Assembly: GCA_965227905.1 (NCBI GenBank)
Contig: OZ245780.1
Span: 2,046,001 to 2,110,000, forward strand
Length of the DNA stretch: 64,000 nt
DNA from: CBDDHT01 sp965227905
GTDB lineage: Bacteria > Pseudomonadota > Alphaproteobacteria > Rhizobiales > Methyloligellaceae
Direction: 5' to 3'
Part shown: positions 45,128 through 53,096 of the stretch, piece by piece
Layout: the number at the start of each line of letters is the position of its first letter
Numbering within the stretch: the first letter of the stretch is position 1
The notes under the pieces: model-generated
What the model was told of the DNA's origin: nothing
What the model saw: the letters and a program-made list of their open reading frames with translations, nothing else
The model's database searches: none
Translations under genes and position numbers: made by a program

Positions 45128-45202
45128 AGAGTCAAGCGGCTCATCTGGTGGAATTGGAGCCCAGCCCCACCGGCTGTTGGGGTTCCAGCGACTGCTATGG
45201 CC

Positions 45203-45730
45203 TTATCGAGGCTTTTTCGACAGCGTTTCGTGTCGACTTCTGGGTGAACCAAGCAATCTAAAAACAAGGATGCTGGCGCCAAAAACGATTCCGGTATCGG
45301 CCAGATTGAATGCAGGCCAGTGATAGGCACCGACGTGGAAATCAAGAAAGTCTGTTACTGCGCCAGCGCGAATCCGATCCAAGAGATTTCCCAACGCACC
45401 ACCGATAACCATAGAGATCGCCGCCCTCTCCCATCCCCCCTCGGCTCTCCAAAGCCAAAGAAGGAGAATGGCGATGACTATCAAGGCAAGTGAAGACAGA
45501 ATGATTGGTCCCCAAGAGCCGAGGTCAGCGAGTAAACCAAAACTGATCCCTGGATTGAACCCCAATGAAAGATTGAAAAAGGGCGTGATGGGGACTTCAC
45601 GTGGCTGACTCATGAGGAATTCGATCACGAACGACTTGGAGGCTTGATCGAGAATCAAGACCAGCGAGATCGCCAAGAGCCCGATTCCGAAACGCCGAAG
45701 CTTGAGGAAATCTTGGCGAATACCGGTCAT
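45203..45730 (-). CDS. lspA: Lipoprotein signal peptidase (signal peptidase II)
   Basis: 175 residues with four membrane helices. The aspartate pair is visible in GNLLDRIRAGAVTDFLDFH and AFNLADTGI, so it looks active and would cleave lipoprotein signal peptides in the inner membrane. A transposon-borne copy, additional to the essential chromosomal one. Such extra lspA genes are common in metal-resistance islands, here beside a DUF411 gene. Confidence 0.94.
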   Translation of the reverse strand: MTGIRQDFLKLRRFGIGLLAISLVLILDQASKSFVIEFLMSQPREVPITPFFNLSLGFNPGISFGLLADLGSWGPIILSSLALIVIAILLLWLWRAEGGWERAAISMVIGGALGNLLDRIRAGAVTDFLDFHVGAYHWPAFNLADTGIVFGASILVFRLLGSPRSRHETLSKKPR

Positions 45731-45878
45731 CCTTTATTCCGTCCCTTCGTTGTCAAAGCAGTTCCTTCACTGGCCGGAAGTTCTGCAAATGCTGCCTCGT
45801 GCAACCGCTCGCCATTAGACCGGAATGCGAGCAGAGTCGTGAAGGGAAACAGGCGAGCAAGCTTATTGGAGAATAGGG

Positions 45879-46334
45879 TCATTCTTTGCCAGGATAGGAG
45901 GCGAAGACCTCCGTCGATCCGCCACGGCGGACGAGAAGCACGTCGAAGGATTCGCGGTCGTCACCAAAATCCATGCCCGGCGATCCGAGAGGCATGCCAG
46001 GGACTGACAAGCCGATCGCATCCGGCCGCTCTTTGAGAAGACGTCGTATCTCCTTCGCCGGGACGTGTCCCTCAATCGTATACCCGCCGATCTTGGCCGT
46101 ATGGCACGAGGCCAATTTCGCGTCGATGCCATTATCGAGCTTAAATCGCATCAGTTGTCCCATCGCCATGTCTTGGCTTTTCGTAGAGAATCCGTTTTTC
46201 TTCAGGTGATCGATCCATGCGACACAACACCCGCAGCCGCTAGTTTTCGCAACGTCTATAGTGGCCGGTTCACCTGAATTTGCGTTGCTCGAAAGCGCAG
46301 AGATGATCAACGCGAAAATGATGGTGCGGTTCAT
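45879..46334 (-). CDS. Secreted DUF411 metal-binding protein
   Basis: 151 residues from MNRTIIFALIISALSSNANS (signal peptide). DUF411 signature: VAKTSGCGCCVAWIDHLKKN, then LASCHTAKIGGYTIEGHVPA and GLSVPGMPLGSPGM. The CGCC cluster suggests copper or other soft metal binding in the periplasm. It is on the same strand as lspA, upstream of it. The start is the last ATG before the signal peptide. Confidence 0.88.
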   Translation of the reverse strand: MNRTIIFALIISALSSNANSGEPATIDVAKTSGCGCCVAWIDHLKKNGFSTKSQDMAMGQLMRFKLDNGIDAKLASCHTAKIGGYTIEGHVPAKEIRRLLKERPDAIGLSVPGMPLGSPGMDFGDDRESFDVLLVRRGGSTEVFASYPGKE

Positions 46335-46723
46335 TTGATTGTCCTTCGTCATTTGATGCATTGTTGTAATAGCGTCACATGCTTGCGACTCCGTTTCGGT
46401 ACGCTTGGCGCTGTCGACGATCATTCTTGAAACACGCTTTTGATCACGGAAGGGCTGTTGACCCGCCCCGCTTGATTGGTCCGGTTTGAATGTTAGTTCA
46501 TTGTCGGCCTTTCCGGCAATGAGACGATAGCTTCGGGCGCTGGCGCTCAGAGTGGGGGTTCTGGGATGAGAAAAATCACGCCAACGAAAACCACATCACC
46601 AATGCGGAAGCCTATGCGTTGGCTGTAGTGGCAGCCCTTGCTTTTGATCACTTAAAGGGGGTCTATCACTCGCAGCCTGACACGCCTCCCATTCATCTGT
46701 CTGTGGCGCCCAATATTGAGGCC
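46335..46723. other. Passenger region upstream of the DUF411 gene
   Basis: 389 bases with no supported gene. Scraps of open frame (NAEAYALAVVAALAFDHL near 46600, plus strand) suggest decayed coding sequence. A promoter for the DUF411-lspA pair should lie at the left side. Confidence 0.35.
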
Positions 46724-46861
46724 CGCTATCGATCGAGAAGCTGCAGGCAGAGTTGATGCGCCTCAAGCGCATGGCCTTCGGCCGCTCACCTTCGCCCGCC
46801 ATCGCTGACAAGCATCACCATCATTGCGGACGCCACAAGAGCGGACACACCGGACGCTTAC
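46724..46861 (+). pseudogene. IS66 fragments at the right end of the composite transposon
   Basis: Bases 46726-46791 code SIEKLQAELMRLKRMAFGRS, the start of an IS66 TnpC on the plus strand. They are joined at about 46792 to roughly 70 bases that match the IS66 left end in inverted orientation (minus strand), closing the transposon. So the right boundary is a recombined relic, not a normal IS66 end. Confidence 0.75.
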
Positions 46862-47191
46862 GGCTATCCTCAAATGGCACTACATCGCACCCGGCAAATC
46901 GACACTGAAAGCCTTCATTGGATCTTTCAACGGCCGGCGGCGCGATGAGCTATTGAATGTAGAGATATTCACGGGCCTGGCCGACGCGCGTCGCAAACTC
47001 GCCCGTTGGTGCTACGACTACAACACCGTCAGGCCGCATTCCGCATTGAACGGTCAATCACCGTCAACCGCGCGCTAGGCGCTTGAGCTATTTAAGGGCT
47101 CCACACCCGGCGCGATCGCCAAAATCGAAGCAGTGAGATACTCAACCCAAGGACTCTCCAAATGAGTGAGGGAGCCATAGGGCTCAGATCA
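46862..47191 (+). pseudogene. IS3-type integrase relic, right piece with IS end
   Basis: Continues 41950-42166 after one copy of the duplication: WHYIAPGKSTLKAFIGSFNG, then RRRDELLNVEIFTGL and YNTVRPHSALNGQSP. The last 45 bases, ending ggctcagatca, match the outer end of the 1345-bp IS. An old element of the same group, dead before the IS66 transposon inserted. Confidence 0.85.
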
Positions 47192-47206
47192 GAAGGGATT
47201 GCTGCC

Positions 47207-47947
47207 TTACCAACGTTCTAAGGGGAGTATTTCGTCCTTGCTGTCCTCAAACTGTGGTTTCCATTTTCGGGTTACGATTTCTGACCATACGAGGCGTGGT
47301 GGGGTTAATATTGTATCATTACATAGATAAATCAGAAGCTCATGGTAATCTTCTATTTTTTGATCCTTATAAAAAAACTTAAAAGCCAACGCCAATTCGC
47401 TCGCCCTATTCGCTCCGAATTCTGCATGAAACGCATTGTGCAGCGTTTCATTATTCCTATTTGAAAAATGAATAGACTTCATGTGCGATAATATTTTTAA
47501 TTCTTCGTTTTTATCAATGTATTGAAATTTCCGCAATTTCTTCAAGGCTCTACGAAGAGATACCATAGCAATGGATAAAGGTGCAAAATTGAGCTCTCTA
47601 ACTGAATGTAAAACGCAAACTTCATCATCATCCAAAATTGCACCAGACCGATAATATCGAAATATCCTGCCAATACCTCGCATTCCCAACGGCCACAACT
47701 CGGCTGCTCTGAGAGCTCCGATGCTGGACGCGCCAACAACCTCTACGCCAAGCGACAAGGCAAAAAGTATCTCTTTGTGCCAAACAGACGGGACGTTTCC
47801 AAACAAACCATCAGCCAGCCCAATCCTCTCGTAACCCGCATCGACCGCAAGAAACACACTACCTTGTGCAGCTGGGGAAAATCGGTCAATGCCCTCCGGC
47901 AGTGTGCATGTACCCGCAGAAGGACCGACAAACACGCAGGTTTTCAT
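47207..47947 (-). CDS. TfuA-like protein, partner of YcaO
   Basis: 246 residues. The TfuA core is evident: CVFVGPSAGTCTLPEGIDRF, then AVDAGYERIGLADGLFGNVP, EILFALSLGVEVVGASSIGA and LRAAELWPLGMRGIGRIFRY. TfuA proteins work with YcaO enzymes, supplying sulfur for backbone thioamides in known cases (methanogen McrA glycine; thiovarsolin-type RiPPs) and are named after the trifolitoxin cluster. It overlaps the ycaO stop by four bases, so the two are translated together. AT-richer than neighbours. Confidence 0.88.
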   Translation of the reverse strand: MKTCVFVGPSAGTCTLPEGIDRFSPAAQGSVFLAVDAGYERIGLADGLFGNVPSVWHKEILFALSLGVEVVGASSIGALRAAELWPLGMRGIGRIFRYYRSGAILDDDEVCVLHSVRELNFAPLSIAMVSLRRALKKLRKFQYIDKNEELKILSHMKSIHFSNRNNETLHNAFHAEFGANRASELALAFKFFYKDQKIEDYHELLIYLCNDTILTPPRLVWSEIVTRKWKPQFEDSKDEILPLERW

Positions 47948-49176
47948 TGAAAGCCGGCCCTTGCGAGTGCGCTCATCGCTCTACCGCCCGGACAAAACAG
48001 TTCTTTTTTTGCGCTTACTTCGAGATCATTGCAAAATACATGAACAACTGAAATAGGACTGTCTCGATGACTGAGGTCTACGAAACATGGCTCGCTCCCG
48101 ACCTCTTGACGTAACATCTTACATATCCAGTCTACTAGTTCTTTGTCATCTTGGATTTCCGATGCTTCTGGCAGCATTCCGTAAGAGACTCCTTCAGTTT
48201 CCAAATTTGTTTTTTTGACGAATTCAATATTGTTGCCCGCATTGATAGGCAGCGACTCTCGGTATTTCGCCCAATACATATCGTCTCTTGCGCCAGATAT
48301 ATGAGTTAGCCGACTCTGAGCCGCTTCCGTTATCGCGCGAGATAAGGCAATTCTCTTGAATGGATGGCAGCCTGATCCGGATGCTCGTTGCTGAAAATGG
48401 GTTGCGCCTTCACTGTCCCAAATAGAGCATACAAAACACGGTAGGTTAATGTTTGTTGCTACATACCAAATCGCAATGCCGAGGCCCGCTGCGGTTACCA
48501 ACTCGACCAAATTGCCGCACATCAAGTCGTCTATGGTTTGGACATCAACGCGTGTAGATTTCTTTGAATTCAGTATTTCTTTTTCGATTAGCCAGAAGGT
48601 AATCTGATCGCGTTCGATCAACTCACATAAACCATGGATCTGTGCTTCCCGTAATGTGTTTCCGGACGCGAGCCCATTGGAAGATGAAAAGAATATTTCA
48701 TCCTTGGGGTTGCAAACTCTTGAGTCACGGTCAACGATCTCCCGAGGAACTAAGATTGCTTCGTGCGATTGAATATTTCTTGCCTCGATCCAGCGGATTA
48801 CACGTTCTTCTCTAAAAAGCGCATCTGACCTTAAGGGCAGAGAGACTGGATTGATGAATCTGCTTTCTATCAGAGCTTCTCGCAAAGAATAGAGTTCTCC
48901 AGGTGGCACAAAATGCTCGGCGTGGTGTAGCTCAATAGACTCCATTACCGCGGACACTTGCGCCGCAACTTGATCAATGCCCTTTCCTTGTGAGACGGCC
49001 AACGATCGAGCTAGCGGGCGGATTGCCATCCACACTGGAATTCCGATAGTGTCGAGCCCCGTAACATTAGCCAAGCGTGTTACGCCAATTGATCGCGAAT
49101 ATTCCGTAACCAATGACAGCGTTTTAGGCAAAGATCTAGTTCGTAGTGTCCCGCCTAAATCATGAAGGGATGTCAC
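47944..49176 (-). CDS. YcaO-domain cyclodehydratase / thioamide synthase
   Basis: 410 residues of the TfuA-linked YcaO type. N-terminus IGVTRLANVTGLDTIGIPVW and RPLARSLAVSQGKG, then the ATP-binding helix SSNGLASGNTLREAQIHGLC with ELIERD, a central substrate part, and a C-terminus FCPGGRAMSALARAG. YcaO enzymes activate a peptide amide with ATP to form azoline or thioamide. The start is GTG with a weak ribosome site, 15 bases after the candidate precursor gene. No E1-like or ocin-ThiF gene is seen, which favours thioamide over thiazoline formation. Confidence 0.92.
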   Translation of the reverse strand: MTSLHDLGGTLRTRSLPKTLSLVTEYSRSIGVTRLANVTGLDTIGIPVWMAIRPLARSLAVSQGKGIDQVAAQVSAVMESIELHHAEHFVPPGELYSLREALIESRFINPVSLPLRSDALFREERVIRWIEARNIQSHEAILVPREIVDRDSRVCNPKDEIFFSSSNGLASGNTLREAQIHGLCELIERDQITFWLIEKEILNSKKSTRVDVQTIDDLMCGNLVELVTAAGLGIAIWYVATNINLPCFVCSIWDSEGATHFQQRASGSGCHPFKRIALSRAITEAAQSRLTHISGARDDMYWAKYRESLPINAGNNIEFVKKTNLETEGVSYGMLPEASEIQDDKELVDWICKMLRQEVGSEPCFVDLSHRDSPISVVHVFCNDLEVSAKKELFCPGGRAMSALARAGFQ

Positions 49177-49191
49177 AAAAACATGTTATCG

Positions 49192-49404
49192 TTATTCACT
49201 AACCTGTGTCTCTTCTTCATCAGAAAGAGCGTTGAAACCATGTTTCTTTAATGCTTGAGTCAATTTCTGCCCGGCAGCTTGGCGTTCTTCGACCATCTGC
49301 TCAATTTCCGTAAGTTCAGCTTCGTCTGTTACCTCCTGAACCTCACCATTTGATCCAAGGGCAACAAATTTACCTTTGCCTTTGGCTAAAGTTATCGAGT
49401 CCAT
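49192..49404 (-). CDS. Candidate RiPP precursor peptide
   Basis: 70 residues, directly upstream of ycaO. It starts MDSITLAKGKGKFVALGSNG with ribosome site agaggtg, has an acidic helical middle (TDEAELTEIEQMVEERQAAG) and a C-terminus KKHGFNALSDEEETQVSE. No Cys, so cysteine-derived thiazoles are ruled out; a thioamide or Ser/Thr-derived ring remains possible. The size, position first in the operon and strong ribosome site support a precursor, but no known core motif is seen. Confidence 0.55.
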   Translation of the reverse strand: MDSITLAKGKGKFVALGSNGEVQEVTDEAELTEIEQMVEERQAAGQKLTQALKKHGFNALSDEEETQVSE

Positions 49405-49438
49405 TAGGTTGCACCTCTACGCTGTGGTTGATCCGAGA

Positions 49439-49468
49439 ACAATGGATCAACGAACACAATCGGGTCAA
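49439..49468 (-). promoter_or_regulatory. Possible sigma-70 promoter of the ycaO-tfuA cluster
   Basis: On the minus strand, ttgacc (49463-49468), 18-base spacer and cattgt (49439-49444), about 35 bases before the precursor start. The -10 box is weak. Confidence 0.35.
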
Positions 49469-49624
49469 TAGATTTCCACGAGAGTAGGGATCGAGATTAA
49501 CTACGCGAAGCTTCCCGGGATTCGTAGAATGGCTGGCATCGACTGCGTTGTGTAGCGGACCTCCCCTGCTGGGTAGGCCTATGGAGATATTTAGGTATCG
49601 ATTGGGCATGATTTACTGCAATCT

Positions 49625-49766
49625 GGAAGAGATTTTGGTGACACCGTGTCGGGGCGAAATTCGGCCTTACCAAGGCAAGGCAGTAACGGATGCAATTCGC
49701 CAGATTGGCATCAGCAAAATGACGTTCTACTTATCGCGCAAGGAGTATCAGATCTCGATGAACTGA
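49625..49766 (+). pseudogene. IS3-type OrfA relic
   Basis: The C-terminal part reads QGKAVTDAIRQIGISKMTFY followed by LSRKEYQISMN, clearly an HTH of IS3 OrfA (usual form VAEAIRQIGVSEVTYYRWRKEYGG). Different subgroup from the 1345-bp IS. Marks the right border of the YcaO cluster. Confidence 0.75.
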
Positions 49767-50033
49767 TGTAATCCATCGCTTACAACTGCTTTGACCCACC
49801 GGTTGTTTCAGGAGTTATTTGGCTACGCGCGTGAAATCTGGAGCAGCCTGCGGCGTTAGATGCTCCTCTCGGTCGCTCCGCAAGATGTGGCCGGGTAATA
49901 CCCGACCATCTTGGCCTGTCTTGACGGGCAGGCTTGAGGGGGAGCGTGCCGCCCCCCGTTTCACCCCCCTGCCTTTGACGTGTCACAGGCTCTGAACCTA
50001 TTCCACGCCATCAAACCGTATCGCCGGTTCATC

Positions 50034-50980
50034 GTAAGCGTCCGGTGTTCCCGCTCTTGCGTTGTCTGCAATCATGCTGATGCTTTGCCGCGTGATGGCG
50101 GGCAACAGTGTCCACTATCGTTGGTGGACACTATGTAGGTTTATCGATGGCCAAGAAGTGGCGTAAGCGGCGACATTGGTCCGATGATGAGAAGCGCGAC
50201 ATTGTCGCCCAGACGCGGGTTCCGGCCTCGACAAAGATCTGGTTGGCAGGAGGCGTGACCGATATGCGCAAGGGCTTTGTCAGCCTTTCTGCTTTGGCCG
50301 AGGCCGTTCTCCAACAGGACCCTTACTCAGGTCATCTGTTTGTGTTCCGTGGGCGACGTGGTGATCTGATCAAGGTGATCTGGTAGGATGGACATATCCG
50401 CAGGAAGTTTGTCGATGTACAGCAATCGCAAGGATCAGCCATTGCCGAAGAGGCGATCAGACGCATTGCCGAGCTCTATGCTGTTGAGAAGAAAGCGCGT
50501 GGTGAACCTCCCGATGAACGGGTGCGGATCAGACAAGACGAGGCCAAGCCTGTTATCGAGGATTTGGAAGCTTGGTTGACCGTGCAACTGCCCAAATTGT
50601 CCGGCAAGACGCCACTCGCCGGAGCGGTCCGCTATGCCATCACTCGGATCAAGCGACTTCGGCCGTATCTGGAAAACGGTATCCTTGAGATCGACAACAA
50701 TACTGCCGAACGCGCGATGCGCGGCATTGCCATCGGCAAGAAAAACTGGCTGTTTGCGGGCTCGGAAGGTGGCGGCAAATCAGCGGATATCGCATATACT
50801 CTGATCGAAACCGCCAAGCTGAACAGTGTCGGTCCGCAAGCCTGGCTCACCGACACGCTTGGCCGCATCGCAGATCACAAGATCACTCGTCTTGAGGAAC
50901 CCATGCCCTGGCGTTACGCTCAGACCTGAGCGTAACAGGAAGCCAGCATTTACGGCAGAGCGTCTTCGCCGGACGCTCAC
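50034..50980 (+). mobile_element. Internally deleted IS66 copy, 947 bp
   Basis: Keeps both ends (gtaagcgtccgg left, gtgagcgtccgg inverted at right) and the hairpin at 50108-50131, but two deletions fuse the start of tnpA to tnpB and then tnpB to the end of tnpC. No 8-bp duplication is seen. It could only move with help from the full IS66. Confidence 0.88.
50147..50929 (+). pseudogene. IS66 tnpA-tnpB-tnpC remnants fused by deletions
   Basis: TnpA start (AKKWRKRRHWSDDEKRDIVA) runs in frame into TnpB (KIWLAGGVTDMRKGFVSLSA) and stops after LIKVIW; a TnpC piece resumes at about 50394 (HIRRKFVDVQQSQGS) to the intact C-terminus MPWRYAQT. Junctions fall at short shared words (ggttcc; atgg), as in replication slippage. 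Confidence 0.88.
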
Positions 50981-51059
50981 TTACGGAAACCGACCTCAGC
51001 AATGAGGCACGGCGCATCATCCCGACTCTACCCACGCGGGATACTTCCCGCGCAAACAA

Positions 51060-51095
51060 GAGGCGACGGCGTTCTCTTTGGAACGCCGTCGCCTC
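51060..51095 (-). terminator. Rho-independent terminator of the porin gene
   Basis: Perfect 15-bp GC-rich stem (gaggcgacggcgttc and its complement) with a 6-base loop. On the minus strand it is followed by ttgttt, 60 bases after the porin stop. Confidence 0.8.
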
Positions 51096-51156
51096 GTTTC
51101 AACGGTCACCGAAGGCCGGCAAGTAGATGATGAAGATCGTAAAATAGTCGTGGAAG

Positions 51157-52551
51157 TCAAAATCTAATTATGGCGCCGACCTGGATCTGGAACTGCTCTT
51201 CGAGAACCAGGCCACCCGTCTGGAAGTTCTGGCCGTTCTGTCCGGAGGAGATGCCCTGGACGGAAGGATCGAATTGCCGGAAGCTCGTCCACAGCTGCAT
51301 GGCTGCTTTGTCGATGTCCTGCACCAGACCGAAGCCCCAAGATGTCAACTCGGTATCGGTGATCTCGAAGGTGTTACCAGCCTGTCCGAGATTGGTAAGG
51401 CTTCGACCTATACCAGCATCATCTGCTTCCTGATACTCGCCGTAGATGGTTGTAGCGCCGAGTTCCCGGAACAGCATGCGGCGCTTTATGCCAGCTTGGA
51501 TGTACCATGTCGTCTGGTCTGGAAGGGATGTCCTGCCGCTGAGTGCGGTTGGTATAGTCTGGTTGTTGAACTGATCACGCGCACCGCCGAAATAGGTATA
51601 GAGACCAGTCGGCGTATGCATGATCGAGACCGAACCCGCGAGGCGCTCAAAGTCCACTGCGACCTGACGGCAAGGACCGGTGGCTGCACCGAAGCCGTTG
51701 GTTCCGGCAAAGCCAGCACCGCAACCGCGCATATCGCCATCTTCGTCTTCGTCCGTATCCCAGCTATAGCCGATGCCACCGACAACCCGGATCGAGTTCC
51801 ACTCCTTCTTGTAGCGGACTGCGACGTCGGTGAGGTCGTCTTCACCCCAGGAGGCGGAGAACACGAAGCCGGCCAATGACGGCGTGTCATAGCGAATGAC
51901 GTTAGCGCGGCGTGTGTCCTGAAAGCGCCTCAGGTCGCCAAGTCTCAGATTGACTAAGCCACCGGCGCCCGTCACACCGGAAAGCCGATTGTACATGCCC
52001 ATGCCCGTAAGCATCGTGGCGTCGACATTGGGTGTGCCGGCAATATTTAGGAGCAAAATATCGTCCGTGGCGGGTGAGTAACGGCCCATCCACAAGGTAC
52101 CAAGACGATCGCTCTTCAAGTAAACAGCCATCTTACGACCTTCGAGTGCACCGTCGGCGTTCTCGCTGGGCCTGCCGTCGCTCTTCTGGTCAACGCTGGC
52201 CGAACGGGCACTTTCGATCTCCAATTCGATCAAGAAGCCAGCTGACCAGCCGGGCTTGAATTTAGCAGAACCTGTGAAACGGAAACGCGTTGAGTATTCC
52301 GTGTTGTCTGTGACGTATGCATCCGTGTCGTCGCCATCATCCCAGATGATCAAAACCTGGTTCACCTGGCCTGAAACCTTGACGGAAACCTTCCGGTTTC
52401 CCTTGCGGACCGTCGTCGCCTCGAGTTCAGCAACACGCTCTTCGAGGTCGGCGCAGCAGTCGCCGCCCAAATCAGCCGCTTGAGCTGGTGTCAGGGCAAT
52501 TCCGCCCATCATCAAACCAGCTGCGGCGGTAGCTGTCAGAATATTTCGCAT
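51157..52551 (-). CDS. Alphaproteobacterial porin (Porin_2 type)
   Basis: 464 residues. The signal peptide ends in TPAQAADLGG; a short coiled coil (CADLEERVAELEA) follows, then a barrel with alternating strands (RKVSVKVSGQVNQVLIIWDD) and C-terminal FQIQVGAIIRF with terminal Phe. Outer-membrane channel for small solutes. Start chosen at MRNILTATAAAGL because of ribosome site ggggaag and signal peptide. It has its own terminator. It is unclear whether it belongs to the island or to older chromosome now enclosed. Confidence 0.92.
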   Translation of the reverse strand: MRNILTATAAAGLMMGGIALTPAQAADLGGDCCADLEERVAELEATTVRKGNRKVSVKVSGQVNQVLIIWDDGDDTDAYVTDNTEYSTRFRFTGSAKFKPGWSAGFLIELEIESARSASVDQKSDGRPSENADGALEGRKMAVYLKSDRLGTLWMGRYSPATDDILLLNIAGTPNVDATMLTGMGMYNRLSGVTGAGGLVNLRLGDLRRFQDTRRANVIRYDTPSLAGFVFSASWGEDDLTDVAVRYKKEWNSIRVVGGIGYSWDTDEDEDGDMRGCGAGFAGTNGFGAATGPCRQVAVDFERLAGSVSIMHTPTGLYTYFGGARDQFNNQTIPTALSGRTSLPDQTTWYIQAGIKRRMLFRELGATTIYGEYQEADDAGIGRSLTNLGQAGNTFEITDTELTSWGFGLVQDIDKAAMQLWTSFRQFDPSVQGISSGQNGQNFQTGGLVLEEQFQIQVGAIIRF

Positions 52552-52700
52552 CGGAAACTTCCCCAAATAACTCTTAAGAGCGCGGTTCACGATCCAACGA
52601 TCGTGACGACGAGATGGGCCGAGTCCACAAAAATCGACACCAACAAGCCAATTTGTTAAATTTGCGTGTTGCAATTTAGCATCGGCTCAACTGGACGCCT

Positions 52701-53096
52701 CTAAAAACCTGCTCTATCGTTTTGTGTATGGGAGCTGTTGTAGGCTAGAGTTGCCAAACTCACCCGTCGTTTGGGCCTCAATTTTGAGCGAAACACGTCC
52801 AGTGATTTCGTCTCGGAGCCATTAATATTGCACTCGAGATATCCTTCTTGAGCGAGGAACTGCGAGACCCACCAATACATGAACTCCGAACAACCGATAT
52901 GGTCCCGATCGACACACATAGCGATTCCGTTTGCGATGATTCCTTGTGACGGCAATTCCTTGAAATCAAGTCCGATGACTCGGTCCCCCTGAACAAAAAG
53001 ATAACACTCAAGCCCATCGATACCCAGGCGCCCTGTCTCGTATGCGGAGACACTCGAACAAACGGGGTTGCCTCGATACAGAATAGTCAGTGGATG
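52701..53096 (-). pseudogene. 5'-truncated GNAT-like gene fragment
   Basis: The open frame encodes about 130 residues ending after RPKRRVSLATLAYN, with LGIDGLECYLFVQGDRVIGL and NINGSETKSLDVFRSKLRP, which resembles the C-terminal half of BioF2-like GNAT proteins. No start exists: the frame is closed by TAG just upstream, where the relaxase gene ends. The N-terminal half has been lost, probably at a recombination junction. Confidence 0.65.

Larger units (their letters stand above)
42167..46861. mobile_element. Composite IS66-type transposon carrying lspA and a DUF411 gene
   Basis: Left end gtaagcgtccggcgtccccg and right end, read inward on the other strand, gtaagcgtccggtgtgtccg. The two outer ends stay similar for about 70 bases and both resemble the left end of an IS66, placed in inverted orientation. 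An 8-bp duplication flanks the whole 4695 bp. Inside are a full IS66 (42167-44609) and about 2.2 kb of passenger DNA. The unit has apparently moved as a whole into an older IS3 relic. Confidence 0.85.

Noticed and set aside
49370..49609. 79-codon frame as an alternative RiPP precursor
   Set aside because: It overlaps the 70-codon gene in another frame, has no ribosome site, and does not precede ycaO directly. The Cys residues made it tempting.
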